The translations under genes were made by a program, and so were the position numbers. A stretch of 64,000 bases of DNA. Source: Zhongshania sp. Lineage in GTDB: Bacteria; Pseudomonadota; Gammaproteobacteria; Pseudomonadales; Spongiibacteraceae. The DNA is taken from contig JAGPVP010000081.1 of the NCBI GenBank assembly GCA_018066965.1, positions 40,451 to 104,450 of the forward strand. The letters are read 5' to 3'. This document shows, piece by piece, positions 25,428 to 34,464 of the stretch (its first letter is position 1; every line of letters begins with the position of its first letter). The notes beneath the pieces are model-generated. The model was given only the letters and a program-made list of their open reading frames with translations. It made no database searches and was not told the DNA's origin.

Positions 25428-26828
25428 ATGAAACGCAGAACACTGTTAAAAGCCGCCGCCGCGGGTCTTATTAGCGCCAACTTGCCAAGCCTAAGCCTGG
25501 CAATGAGTTCAGCAGATCGCTCAGCAAACACCAACGGCGAAGAACACTACGACTACATTCTGACCGCCGAACCCGCCAAAGCCCGCATCGCCGCCGGAGG
25601 CGACAGCGACATTCTCGGTTTTAACGGACAATTTCCAGCGCCAGTCATCCGCGCCAAGCAAGGCAAGCCGCTGCGGGTTATGTTCATCAATAAATTAGAC
25701 GAGCCCACCACCGTACATTGGCATGGCATTCGTATTGCTAACAACATGGATGGCGTACCTCATTTAACCCAGCCACCGATTCCCGCTGGCGGCAGATTTT
25801 TATACGAATTCACCTGCCCCGACGCCGGCACATTCTGGTATCACCCCCACATGAATAGCGTTGAGCAACTCGGCAAAGGCTTGGTGGGCGCGCTGATTGT
25901 TGAAGAAGAAACACCACAGGATTACCACGACGTGGTGTTAGGCCTTAAAGATTGGCGGCTGAAAAAAGATGGCAGCTATTTGCAACTGTCCATCCCCCGC
26001 GAAGCGTTTCGAGATGGCACCCTCGGCACCGTGGCAACCATCAATGGCTTGCAAAAGCCCACCATAGACGTGCCAGCTGGAGAGCGCCTGCGCCTGCGCT
26101 TTCTAAATATGGACAGCACCCGCGTATTTAACCTAAGTATGCGCAATGAAACTGCGCATATTATTGCGATTGATGGCAGCCCCATCGCCGTACCCGTGCC
26201 ATTAGACGTACACCCTACCGGCGCGGGAATGCGTCTTGATGTCGGCTTTATCAGCCCGACAGAAATAGGCAAAGAGATTGCTATTTTTGACATGAAAGGC
26301 CGCTTCGGTGTCGAGATCTGCCGTCTAAAAACCGTCGCCCCAAGCACAAAAACAAGTAAGAAAGTGGGCATTCCCGCCTTGCCTATCAACCCTATTCCGG
26401 CGCCCCAGTTAGACGCGGCCGAATCACTGAGTTTTGTCTTTGAGTGGGCTGGCGCGCTCTCGCCTAGCGACGCCAGCGGCGAGGTTGACCACAATTTTTG
26501 GCTAATCAATCGCCGCGCGTGGAGCGATCACAGCCATCAAAATTTACCCGAGCCTCTCGCTGCCCTCACCCTCGGTAAAAGCTATATATTTGAGCTCCAC
26601 AACGCAACACCGCATCATCACCCCATCCATTTACACGGTTTAATATTTACAGTACTTGAGTCAGATAAAAAAGACGTCACGCCCTTTCACACCGACACCA
26701 TCTTACTTGAAAAAAATGAGCGGGCAAAAATCGCCTTTGTAGCCGACAACCCAGGTAAATGGATGTTTCATTGCCATGTAATAGAACACATGAAAACCGG
26801 CCTAATGGGCTATATCACCATCGCTTAG
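25428..26828 (+). CDS. Multicopper oxidase, Tat-exported
   Basis: 466 residues with signal KRRTLLKAAAAG and three cupredoxin domains. Copper ligands are seen as TTVHWHGIRI (T2/T3), GTFWYHPHM (T3), HHHPIHLHGLIF and MFHCHVIEHMKTGLM (T1/T3, including the Cys and a Met-type T1 site). The length and pattern fit CueO-like or laccase-like enzymes; the Met-rich insert of CueO is absent. GGAG lies before the ATG. It follows DUF1513 by 31 bp without a terminator, so it probably belongs to the iron operon and acts as a ferroxidase or copper-stress enzyme. Confidence 0.9.
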   Translation: MKRRTLLKAAAAGLISANLPSLSLAMSSADRSANTNGEEHYDYILTAEPAKARIAAGGDSDILGFNGQFPAPVIRAKQGKPLRVMFINKLDEPTTVHWHGIRIANNMDGVPHLTQPPIPAGGRFLYEFTCPDAGTFWYHPHMNSVEQLGKGLVGALIVEEETPQDYHDVVLGLKDWRLKKDGSYLQLSIPREAFRDGTLGTVATINGLQKPTIDVPAGERLRLRFLNMDSTRVFNLSMRNETAHIIAIDGSPIAVPVPLDVHPTGAGMRLDVGFISPTEIGKEIAIFDMKGRFGVEICRLKTVAPSTKTSKKVGIPALPINPIPAPQLDAAESLSFVFEWAGALSPSDASGEVDHNFWLINRRAWSDHSHQNLPEPLAALTLGKSYIFELHNATPHHHPIHLHGLIFTVLESDKKDVTPFHTDTILLEKNERAKIAFVADNPGKWMFHCHVIEHMKTGLMGYITIA

Positions 26829-26867
26829 CTACACATTAGCGCCACTGACTTTCCACAATGGAATTAG

Positions 26868-26909
26868 GTGGCGTTACAACTTTGACGCCACGCTCTATCG
26901 CGGTACTAT
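26868..26909 (+). promoter_or_regulatory. Promoter with overlapping inverted repeat before diguanylate cyclase
   Basis: TTGACG (26882-26887) and TACTAT (26904-26909) are 16 bp apart. A 7-bp inverted repeat, GTGGCGT (26868-26874) and ACGCCAC (26885-26891), overlaps the -35 box; it may be an operator or a terminator for the oxidase gene. Prediction from sequence only. Confidence 0.4.
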
Positions 26910-26967
26910 AGAATTACAACGCTGTAAAACGATAGCTCCGTGACGCAGAGGCAAAGCAAAAATAACA

Positions 26968-28491
26968 ATGCCCATTCTTAAACGAGCACTGCTAACTATC
27001 ACCGCGAATGTCATTGTCATCTTTGTTCTGGCACTGCTTGCGCGTAACTACATCCTCAATCCCGACCTACTTGCCATCGAACATGCCGCCGACCAGCGCG
27101 ACATTCAACGATTTGAACAGGCGCTAGACCGCTATCGCCTTAATTTAGAAGGTCGTATCAAACGCATCTACGCCGCTGCGGGGGTATTGGAATCGCTGGA
27201 TAGTCATATAAATTGGCAGCCCATCGTTCAGCATCTTGCCAAAATTGGCGGTTACGAAGAACTTGATTATTTTATTCTCGCTGATGAAACCGGGGCAAAT
27301 GCCCTACTACAGGCGGGGGAGTTTGTTGACCGTGACAGCTCGCCCCCCTCACAACTAGCACTCAGTGACATTCTCACGCACGTTCTGCCAAAGCTTGAAA
27401 GTAATAAACGTTCAACCATTTCTGGGTTATTCAAATCACAATACGATGGCCCAATCGCCTACGCCGCCGGACGAGCACATTGGAGTAGTGACAAATTACC
27501 CGCTGTCTATATCGCCGTGCGACGCTTAAATCAAACCATGATTCCCGATTTCACTGAGCGCCTTGGCCTTTCTGCCGAGGTCATCTCAGCCCAAACACTT
27601 AAGGAAGAACTACAAAACCATAAAGTAATATTAGGTGAGCGCACCAAACACGACACCCTTTACACCCGAGTCAATGGCGATGATGGCCAAGCACTTATGT
27701 CGCTACGTTTTAAAACCGCACCCCGCGCCTTTGACGACAAGGCCTTTAGCCCAACATTGCTGGTAGCCATGTTCGCCGTCGCCGCATCGTGGAGCATTGT
27801 GTTTATTTATCTCTATTACAATATGATCACACCGGTACGCCGCATATCTCACACTATGCAAATTATTCGGCAAACCAATAACTACAATAAACACCTCGTT
27901 TATAAAAATAATGACGACTTAGGCATGCTCGTCAACGAGTGTAACGAACTGCTAAAACATGTTTCACAACATACCGAAAAACTCTCAAGCTATTCCTATG
28001 AAGACGCACTCACCGGCATCGGCAACCGCCGCTATTTTCAAGAACAACTTGAATTTCATCAGCGGGTAGCCAAACGTAAAAACATGACCTTGAGCGCCAT
28101 TGTTTTTGATTTAGATTACTTTAAACAATATAACGATACCTACGGCCACGATGCCGGCGATAAAGTATTACAAGGTTTCGCAAAAATTTTAGACAACACC
28201 TTTACACGCGACATTGATGTCGTAGCCCGCACCGGCGGTGAAGAATTTATCGTGCTGTTACTCGACAACGAACAAGCCCAAGTTATCGAGTTTGCCAACC
28301 GCGTGGTAGCAAGCTTTTTTAACCAGAACATTCCCCACTCAAACAGCGCGATAGCTGATCGCGTAACGGTGAGTGCCGGTGTAGCAAGCGCAGAAGTCAA
28401 TGAACAAAATACTGCAGAGACCGTTATCATCCAAGCAGATAACGCCTTATATCGCGCCAAGCACCAAGGTAGAAATCAAGTCAGCCAGTAA
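26968..28491 (+). CDS. Membrane diguanylate cyclase (GGDEF)
   Basis: 507 residues. TM1 about residues 7-25; a periplasmic sensor of about 235 residues (Cache-like, LVAIEHAADQRDIQRF start, hence CHASE-type possible); TM2 about 262-287; a HAMP region (MITPVRRISHTMQIIRQTNNY); then GGDEF about 345-505. The active site is intact: LDYFKQYNDTYGHDAGD and GGEEF. The I-site RxxD is seen as RDID, five residues before GGEEF, so product inhibition is expected. It would supply c-di-GMP, for which BcsA and BcsE 20 kb away are receptors, but a functional link is inference. Transcribed alone. Confidence 0.92.
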   Translation: MPILKRALLTITANVIVIFVLALLARNYILNPDLLAIEHAADQRDIQRFEQALDRYRLNLEGRIKRIYAAAGVLESLDSHINWQPIVQHLAKIGGYEELDYFILADETGANALLQAGEFVDRDSSPPSQLALSDILTHVLPKLESNKRSTISGLFKSQYDGPIAYAAGRAHWSSDKLPAVYIAVRRLNQTMIPDFTERLGLSAEVISAQTLKEELQNHKVILGERTKHDTLYTRVNGDDGQALMSLRFKTAPRAFDDKAFSPTLLVAMFAVAASWSIVFIYLYYNMITPVRRISHTMQIIRQTNNYNKHLVYKNNDDLGMLVNECNELLKHVSQHTEKLSSYSYEDALTGIGNRRYFQEQLEFHQRVAKRKNMTLSAIVFDLDYFKQYNDTYGHDAGDKVLQGFAKILDNTFTRDIDVVARTGGEEFIVLLLDNEQAQVIEFANRVVASFFNQNIPHSNSAIADRVTVSAGVASAEVNEQNTAETVIIQADNALYRAKHQGRNQVSQ

Positions 28492-28548
28492 AGCCTCCCA
28501 AACTGCGTCATCTTTTATTACAAGTTCTTCTCATCAAGACATAAAAAA

Positions 28549-28576
28549 GCCCAGCAATACCTTCGTACTGCTGGGC
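28549..28576. terminator. Bidirectional terminator between cyclase and wax-ester synthase genes
   Basis: A 12-bp stem with one mismatch (GCCCAGCAATAC against GTACTGCTGGGC), loop CTTC. The minus strand continues as TTTTTT, a strong terminator for the gene at 28637; the plus strand has a weak T-rich tail. Confidence 0.83.
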
Positions 28577-28636
28577 CATCTCTTTCGGCAAATATAAGCG
28601 CAAATCAATAGCGCTACCTTAATATAAATTCCTCCA

Positions 28637-30316
28637 CTACGGATTTACATTTTTTATGGGTACCACATTGCCCTCATCGTCCCCTGCTGTTTTTTTCGCA
28701 ACAGCTGATTTAGCAGCCGCACTTTTTGCCTTTCTCGCTACAGGCTTTTTAACGGGTGTTGCAGCCGATTGCTTTTTTACGCTGGATCTTGCCGAATTAT
28801 TCGCTGTACTACTTGCAGATTTAGCAGTCCTTTTTACTGCAGGCTGGGCGACCTTAGGCGCCGTGCTATTCGCAGCCTGAAAAGCAGCACTCTTACTCTC
28901 AAGCTGTTTGGCCGCGCTTAACAATTCAGCAAAGGATTTTTCAACGCATTCACGGTAAAAAGCTGGGTCCGGCATAGCGTCGCGGTCACCAAGGATCGAC
29001 ATCGTCATGATGCCATTAGAGCTAAATATTAAATGGAATAAACCAACCCCCGGCGTGAGCAAGCCCAGACCGTAATACCTCACCATTTGCGCGCCTGCAG
29101 AATATAAAGGGAACGTCGGCCCAGCGACATTCGACACCACTGAGCTAATGCCGAGTGGTACATGGCGGGTCCATTGGTTGTTTGAATAGCTATTCACCAA
29201 GGGACGCGTCAACGCTGGCGACATCACCCCAGCCAGCTTAAGCACGTCTACTAAGGGCGAGTTTTCACCATATATTTTGGCTTCTTGAGAACTATTATAA
29301 ACCGCCTGGAGACGGCCTAAAGGATCTCCAATATTAGTATGCAGCTCTACAAACACCGAGCCAATCTGATTGTTTTCGTCGGTCATGCCACGCCGAGTAC
29401 GCATATCTAAAGGAATCGAAACCGACAAACTTTCATCTGGCAATTCATTATGGTGGTTTAGATAATGCCGCAATCCACCTGCAACAACGCTGAGCACAAC
29501 ATCGTTAATTTTTACGTTTGCTGCGTCCTTTATTAATTTAATATCTTTTAACGGGAATTCTGCAGCCTCAAAAACCCGATGTGGTCCTACCGGCGTGTTA
29601 AAGCGGGTTCGTGGCGATTTAATAGATGGAATGGGAATTTTTCTTTGTGCCATTCCCACTGCCATTTTCCCCAAGTCGCGTAACACGCCAACACCACCAG
29701 TCAGTAATTTCACACTATTTTTAACGTTATTTACTGCCGACGAAGTGGCTAAATACAAGGCACCGGGAGCAACATCTACATTCACCGTATGGGGCGCCTG
29801 CGGCACTGCCGCTGGATCGGGTTCAAGGTCATGGATTACAGACATAATGGACGAGCCGCCAGCCCCATCCACCAATGAGTGATGCATCTTGGTATATATT
29901 GCGAAGCCACCCTTGGGCACGCCAGGAATATTATCCAAGCCTTCAATAATATAAGCCTCCCAAAGCGGGCGGTTCATATCTAGCGGTCTAGCATGAAGCC
30001 GTGCAACTAAAATACAGAGCTGACGCCAATCTCCGGGCTGGGGTAAGGCAATATGGCGAATATGGAATTCAACATCAAAGTTCGCATCCTCTACCCAGTA
30101 AGGGCGATCAACATTGCCAGGTACTTTTAGCAACCTAGATCTAAATATAGTGTGCTTCAATAAGCGGCGTTCAAAATTGGCGATAACGCCTTTAAATCGC
30201 ACAAAACCGCCGGGAGCAGTCGAAGGGTCATAAATACCTAACCCGCCCACATGCTGCGGGGTATTGGGATGTTCAAGATTGATAAATGCGCTATCTAGGA
30301 CGCCTAACTGCTTCAT
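28637..30316 (-). CDS. WS/DGAT acyltransferase with histone-like Lys/Ala tail
   Basis: Wax-ester synthase/diacylglycerol acyltransferase that makes storage lipid from acyl-CoA. It starts MKQLGVLDSAFINLE. The catalytic HHxxxDG is MHHSLVDG (His145-His146, Asp150). The C-terminal half has VSIPLDMRTR, NQIGSVFVELHT and SNVAGP-type motifs of the family. It is about 90 residues longer than usual: from about residue 470 the tail is rich in Lys, Ala and Ser (PVKKPVARKAKSAAAKS), like bacterial histone H1-like or AlgP proteins, ending DDEGNVVPIKNVNP. The tail may bind nucleic acid, membrane or lipid-body surface. Single-gene transcript. Confidence 0.92.
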   Translation of the reverse strand: MKQLGVLDSAFINLEHPNTPQHVGGLGIYDPSTAPGGFVRFKGVIANFERRLLKHTIFRSRLLKVPGNVDRPYWVEDANFDVEFHIRHIALPQPGDWRQLCILVARLHARPLDMNRPLWEAYIIEGLDNIPGVPKGGFAIYTKMHHSLVDGAGGSSIMSVIHDLEPDPAAVPQAPHTVNVDVAPGALYLATSSAVNNVKNSVKLLTGGVGVLRDLGKMAVGMAQRKIPIPSIKSPRTRFNTPVGPHRVFEAAEFPLKDIKLIKDAANVKINDVVLSVVAGGLRHYLNHHNELPDESLSVSIPLDMRTRRGMTDENNQIGSVFVELHTNIGDPLGRLQAVYNSSQEAKIYGENSPLVDVLKLAGVMSPALTRPLVNSYSNNQWTRHVPLGISSVVSNVAGPTFPLYSAGAQMVRYYGLGLLTPGVGLFHLIFSSNGIMTMSILGDRDAMPDPAFYRECVEKSFAELLSAAKQLESKSAAFQAANSTAPKVAQPAVKRTAKSASSTANNSARSSVKKQSAATPVKKPVARKAKSAAAKSAVAKKTAGDDEGNVVPIKNVNP

Positions 30317-30517
30317 GCAATAAATCCTCTTATTGTAATAGTCCCGCTCCAGCTACGCGAACGGGCAGCTTCAAGCATAGTACATCAACTATAAAAGGAT
30401 CAAAGTAATTCAAATGGAATACCGCGTTAGACTCGGTAATGTTGAATAATCTCAGCTCACAGAGGGGATATTAGTGATTCCAATGACCAACACGCGGCGT
30501 TACAAAAATATCGAAGC

Positions 30518-31468
30518 TTAAGATTTAGCGATTCGAGACTTGCGCTGACGTGCTGGTGGCGGCGCACCTACGTGTTCTTCATTGCGTAAACGGGCAAGCT
30601 CAACCTGTTTTTGACGATCGCGAAAACGCTTTTTCTGGTCGTCAGTAACCACATCGAAACACGCGGGACATGTTACCCCTTCTTCAAAAAACTCACTTTG
30701 CTTGTCACCGCTATTAATCGGACGGCGACAACCATGACACAAATCGTGTTCACCCGTTGCCAAACCGTGGGTCACCGACACTCTATTATCAAACACAAAA
30801 CATTCGCCCTGCCACAGACTTTCTTCTGCAGCGACCTCCTCCAAATATTTTAGAATGCCGCCTTCTAGATGATAAACTTCGTCAAAGCCTTCATGCTTCA
30901 TGAAAGCAGACGCTTTTTCACAGCGAATACCACCGGTGCAAAACATCGCCACTTTCTTATGTTTTTGGGGATCGTAATGTTCCCGAACGTAATCTGGAAA
31001 CTCTCTAAAACTGGTGGTTTTTGGATCGACTGCGCCGCGAAAGCTACCAATTTCCACTTCGTAATCATTGCGGGTATCAATCAATAGCACTTCCGGATCA
31101 GAGATTAACGCATTCCAATCCGCAGGTTTTACATAGCTGCCAACGACCTGATTGGGGTCTATGCCCTCAATACCCATGGTCACAATTTCTTTCTTTAGCT
31201 TCACCTTCATCCGGTAAAACGGCTGCTCTTTGTCGAAGGACTCTTTGTGGCTAAGATCAGTCAAACGCTTGTCAGCACGTAAATAATTAAGCACCGCATC
31301 GACGCCGTCGCGTGAACCTGCGATGGTCCCGTTCACCCCTTCAGCGGCAAGCAACAAAGTACCTTTCACGCTCGCGCCAAGGCAGACTTCCAGTAATGGT
31401 TCGCGCATCTCGTGGTAATCGGGAAGGCTTACAAATTTATACAGCGCCGCTACAACAAACTGATCCAT
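30518..31468 (-). CDS. trhO: tRNA uridine(34) hydroxylase TrhO (rhodanese family, YceA)
   Basis: Hydroxylates U34 of certain tRNAs toward 5-hydroxyuridine. An N-terminal acylphosphatase-like domain ([29 protein letters not shown]) precedes the rhodanese domain, [16 protein letters not shown] and the active-site loop [12 protein letters not shown] with catalytic Cys. A C-terminal Zn-type region has CHGCRRP and CPACFD. Length (316) fits E. coli YceA, slightly shorter. Its ATG lies 6 bp after the BolA stop, so it is coupled to bolA and tfoX upstream. Confidence 0.93.
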   Translation of the reverse strand: MDQFVVAALYKFVSLPDYHEMREPLLEVCLGASVKGTLLLAAEGVNGTIAGSRDGVDAVLNYLRADKRLTDLSHKESFDKEQPFYRMKVKLKKEIVTMGIEGIDPNQVVGSYVKPADWNALISDPEVLLIDTRNDYEVEIGSFRGAVDPKTTSFREFPDYVREHYDPQKHKKVAMFCTGGIRCEKASAFMKHEGFDEVYHLEGGILKYLEEVAAEESLWQGECFVFDNRVSVTHGLATGEHDLCHGCRRPINSGDKQSEFFEEGVTCPACFDVVTDDQKKRFRDRQKQVELARLRNEEHVGAPPPARQRKSRIAKS

Positions 31469-31474
31469 CTTTGC

Positions 31475-31801
31475 TTAACCCTGATCCTTTTTACTGCCGC
31501 CCAAACAATTTGGTGACGCCGGTGCCGGTGCAGCACGACTCTGCCATTCTTCTGGACTGTAAGTGTGCATTGCCAAGGCGTGAACCGGCCCGGCTAACTC
31601 TTCTGCCAACAATTGATACACACTTTGCTGACGCGCCACTTTGCGCTTGGCGCTGAATGCATCGGCCACAATAACCAGTTTAAAATGAGTTTCAGAATTT
31701 GCTGGCACACTGTGCATGTGGCTTTCGTTAACCACTTCAAGATGCTGTGGACTTAAGGCCGCCGCTAGCTTGTTGGTAATACTCTGTTGAATAACTGACA
31801 T
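31475..31801 (-). CDS. BolA-family protein
   Basis: 108 residues with the BolA class-II KH-like fold: IQQSITNKLAAALSPQHLEVVNES, then the HMHSVPANSETHFKLVIVADAF strands, RVARQQSVYQLLAEEL helix and HALAMHTYSPEEW. The conserved His and the metal-ligand region are kept, so a role with monothiol glutaredoxin in Fe-S or redox signalling is possible. A Pro/Ala-rich tail of about 15 residues (APAPASPNCLGG) is an addition. It is the middle gene of tfoX-bolA-trhO. Confidence 0.9.
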   Translation of the reverse strand: MSVIQQSITNKLAAALSPQHLEVVNESHMHSVPANSETHFKLVIVADAFSAKRKVARQQSVYQLLAEELAGPVHALAMHTYSPEEWQSRAAPAPASPNCLGGSKKDQG

Positions 31802-31834
31802 AACATAAACTCCACAACCGCAAATCGGCGTCCA

Positions 31835-32197
31835 TTATACACGGCTAGCGGGTTTCTTTACCTTATCAGCTGCACACCGCATGGCCGCGGCATAAGCACG
31901 ATTCGCCCAGGTAAGCAGCATGTCGGTGTCGTCCAGCGCTTCGTCCGGGGCTTGGTAGTAAGACAAGGCTATTTCTTTGGGGCCACGCGAATAGGTGAAC
32001 GGCGGCAAACCCAGTTCCTCAAAATCATGCTTGCTGTTGCTATCCACCTTTAAATACAGGGTGTTTTCAATAACGAGACCGAACATCAAACCTTCTAAAA
32101 ATACCCCGTAGCCGCCAAACATTTTGCGACCTACAACCGGACCAACCCATTGCAGCTGATCCATCAGGTAGTCAATAAAAGCTGTGTCTGATGCCAT
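31835..32197 (-). CDS. TfoX/Sxy N-terminal-domain protein
   Basis: 120 residues consisting of the TfoX N-terminal domain only: FIDYLMDQLQWVGPVVGRKMFGGYGVFLEGLMFGLVIENTLYLKV, then LPPFTYSRGPKEIALSYYQAPDEAL. Full Sxy/TfoX competence regulators carry a second C-terminal domain that is absent here, so a role in competence is not assured. It starts 11 bp after the CobD-like gene stop and precedes bolA, so all four minus-strand genes (33252 to 30518) may be one transcript. Confidence 0.85.
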   Translation of the reverse strand: MASDTAFIDYLMDQLQWVGPVVGRKMFGGYGVFLEGLMFGLVIENTLYLKVDSNSKHDFEELGLPPFTYSRGPKEIALSYYQAPDEALDDTDMLLTWANRAYAAAMRCAADKVKKPASRV

Positions 32198-32208
32198 AAT
32201 AGGCCTCT

Positions 32209-33252
32209 CTACGCCGCCAATGCGCTCATATTTAACTGGCCAAGTCGCTTGGCTAACGTCTCTATGTCGTCAGCCAAACCCCATCGCATATAACCCGTGT
32301 CACCACAGCGATACACCCGCACCGACAAGCCCAACTGGTAGCAAGCGGCTTGTAAGGTTTCTGCACGCGGCAAGGGCATAATCAAGGTCACAAACAATGC
32401 TGAACTGACACAGCGCACACCGCAATCTGCGAAGGTAGCAGCTAACAGCTTTGCTTGTGCCACGGAGGCCAAGCGCAACTTACTCAGCGTCTGCTGCTGC
32501 CATTCATGATCTGCCAAAGCGCGCTGACCTATCCATTGCGCCGTGCCGCTCACTGCCCAAGGACCAAGGCGATGATCAAGCTCTGCCAACAGCGAAGCCG
32601 ACGCCAACACAAAGCCTAAACGCAGGCCAGGCAAGCCAAAAAACTTACCTACCGAGCGCAGTAATACAATACCCGCCTCACCCGCCAATTCCGACACGTC
32701 GCTCTCTGGATTGCCATCGGCATACGCTTGATCAACCACCAACATACCGTCGGCAGGCAATAAAGAACGCCAGTATCTAAGCTCCTCAATACCAACTTGA
32801 TCTGCACTTGGATTATTCGGGCTAATCAGCACTACGTGGCTAATGCCGTCTGCTTGAATTTGCTGAGCGATGCCTTCACGACTATAGCTATCAAACGTCA
32901 CCACATCGTGCCCGGCCAATTGCCAGCGGTAGCGATGTTCTTCATAGCCCACGGCCGGCAACAAAACTCGGCCCTTGGGCGCAATATAGGGTAATTCTTG
33001 AATAACCGGCTGACTCCCCGCCGTAGCCAATACGCATTCCGCAGCAACACCGTAATAGGCCGCCGCCGATTGTTGTAAGGCATCACTAAAATACGGCAGC
33101 TTTGAGTAGCACTCTACTGGCGGTGTAGGTACCGGCCACGTCCACGGATTGATTCCCGTCGCTAAATCTAACATGGTCAAACCAGCCCTAGCGGGCGGCA
33201 AATGACGAGGGTCGCCGCCGTGGTTCGGCGCCGAATATTTACTAGCACTCAT
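32209..33252 (-). CDS. Threonine-phosphate decarboxylase (CobD/CobC type)
   Basis: PLP-dependent decarboxylase giving aminopropanol phosphate for the cobalamin lower loop. The ATG at 33252 overlaps the CbiB stop as ATGA and gives MSASKYSAPNHGGDP; the ORF start at 33288 is inside cbiB. Fold-type I aminotransferase motifs: LATGINPWTWPVP, ATAGSQPVIQEL, HVVLISPNNPSAD, VVDQAYADGNPES and the PLP Lys in VGKFFGLPGLRLG. Acts with CbiB just upstream. 347 residues, near the family norm. Confidence 0.88.
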   Translation of the reverse strand: MSASKYSAPNHGGDPRHLPPARAGLTMLDLATGINPWTWPVPTPPVECYSKLPYFSDALQQSAAAYYGVAAECVLATAGSQPVIQELPYIAPKGRVLLPAVGYEEHRYRWQLAGHDVVTFDSYSREGIAQQIQADGISHVVLISPNNPSADQVGIEELRYWRSLLPADGMLVVDQAYADGNPESDVSELAGEAGIVLLRSVGKFFGLPGLRLGFVLASASLLAELDHRLGPWAVSGTAQWIGQRALADHEWQQQTLSKLRLASVAQAKLLAATFADCGVRCVSSALFVTLIMPLPRAETLQAACYQLGLSVRVYRCGDTGYMRWGLADDIETLAKRLGQLNMSALAA

Positions 33253-34187
33253 GAGATACAACCTACTGTAGCGGCAATCGCTAACCACAATACCAATTGA
33301 CGATTAATCAGACGAATACTCCGTTCCAAATCTTCTGGCTTGGGCAGGTGACCGCATCCCAAAGATGAACGCAGCGTGGTTTCACCGTGATAACTCGCCG
33401 CGCCGCCTATGATGATATTTAAAGCCGCCGCGCCACTTGCCATTACTGATCCTGCGTTAATGCTTTTCCAGCGCCAGCCCTGAGCAAACCAGCACCGAAA
33501 ACCTCGACCCGACCACGCCAATATACTAAATCCCAAAGCGCTAAGCTGGGCCGGAATAAAGTTAAGCACATCATCACTGCGCGCAGCCCACCAACCAAAA
33601 TAGCGGTAGCGAGTATTTTTATAACCCCACATCGCATCCAAGGTGTTCGCCAAACGGTGCAATACCACACCGGCAGGGCCGGCCAAGGCATACCAGAACA
33701 AGGATGCAAATAGCGCGTCACTGCTGTTCTCCAGCGTGGTTTCAAGCCCCGCCGCCAATATTTGATCCGATTCTAAAGCCGCGGTATCTCGGCTGACCAA
33801 ATAGCTTATTCTCAAGCGTGATTCCGCTAGATCATCCGCTGCCAATGCTTGGCCAACGGGCCTAATATGCTGACACAGACTACGCCAACCGATTGCCCAA
33901 TACAGTATCGCGCTATCTAATATAAACGAAAGAGGCGACCACAATTGCTGCACATAACTAGCTAAAATCCAAATTAGCAGTACCGCTGGCAGCACTAAGG
34001 CGCTCCAAGCAAATACCCCACCCACACGCAAAGGCATAACACCGCTGGCGCGATTAGTACGCAGCTCAAGCTGTTTGGCTAAATACCCAAACCCAACTAA
34101 TGGGTGCCAGCGACGTGGCTCGCCAAAAATACGATCTAGTAGTAAGGCACAGAGCCAAACCGTCACTAGCAATGCGGCAGCCGTCAT
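33249..34187 (-). CDS. cbiB: Adenosylcobinamide-phosphate synthase (CbiB/CobD)
   Basis: Integral membrane enzyme joining aminopropanol phosphate to adenosylcobyrinic acid. It shows the family start LLDRIFGEPRRWHPLVGFG, IGWRSLCQHIRPVGQAL, SYLVSRDTAALESDQILAAGLETTLENSSDALFASLFWYALAGPAGVV, NTLDAMWGYKNTRYRYFGWWAARSDDVLNFIPAQL. Several transmembrane helices. Overlaps the CobD-like gene by 4 bp (ATGA). The 277 bp in front (34188-34464) show no B12 riboswitch that I could see. No other cob genes are in the window, so this cell may salvage cobinamide or keep the rest elsewhere. Confidence 0.9.
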   Translation of the reverse strand: MTAAALLVTVWLCALLLDRIFGEPRRWHPLVGFGYLAKQLELRTNRASGVMPLRVGGVFAWSALVLPAVLLIWILASYVQQLWSPLSFILDSAILYWAIGWRSLCQHIRPVGQALAADDLAESRLRISYLVSRDTAALESDQILAAGLETTLENSSDALFASLFWYALAGPAGVVLHRLANTLDAMWGYKNTRYRYFGWWAARSDDVLNFIPAQLSALGFSILAWSGRGFRCWFAQGWRWKSINAGSVMASGAAALNIIIGGAASYHGETTLRSSLGCGHLPKPEDLERSIRLINRQLVLWLAIAATVGCIS

Positions 34188-34464
34188 CTATATTGGCCAA
34201 CCATTACGTCGGCGGGGACTGGCGCTAGTAATTGCCCCCGCGCCAACACGCGACGAACTAGTAATTTGGCACCGAAAGAAAACATACATCACTCATTCAT
34301 CAAATCGCCGCACCAAACAACATGGCACTAGTGCTATCGGCATAAACTGAAATTATACGGATCAATATCTGTTTAGGGCAGGACTACCGCATAAAGCCAG
34401 AAATTGCGCTGCGGCACTGTAATGAGTTCGGCAGGAAGGGTCAATTCAACACAAACAACGGCAA

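Noticed and set aside
34215..34267. Direct repeat CTAGTAATT in the cbiB upstream gap
   Set aside because: Nine bases with two copies is weak; no site or gene attached to it.
34188..34464. Cobalamin riboswitch upstream of cbiB
   Set aside because: No B12 box or hairpin set seen in either strand of the gap.
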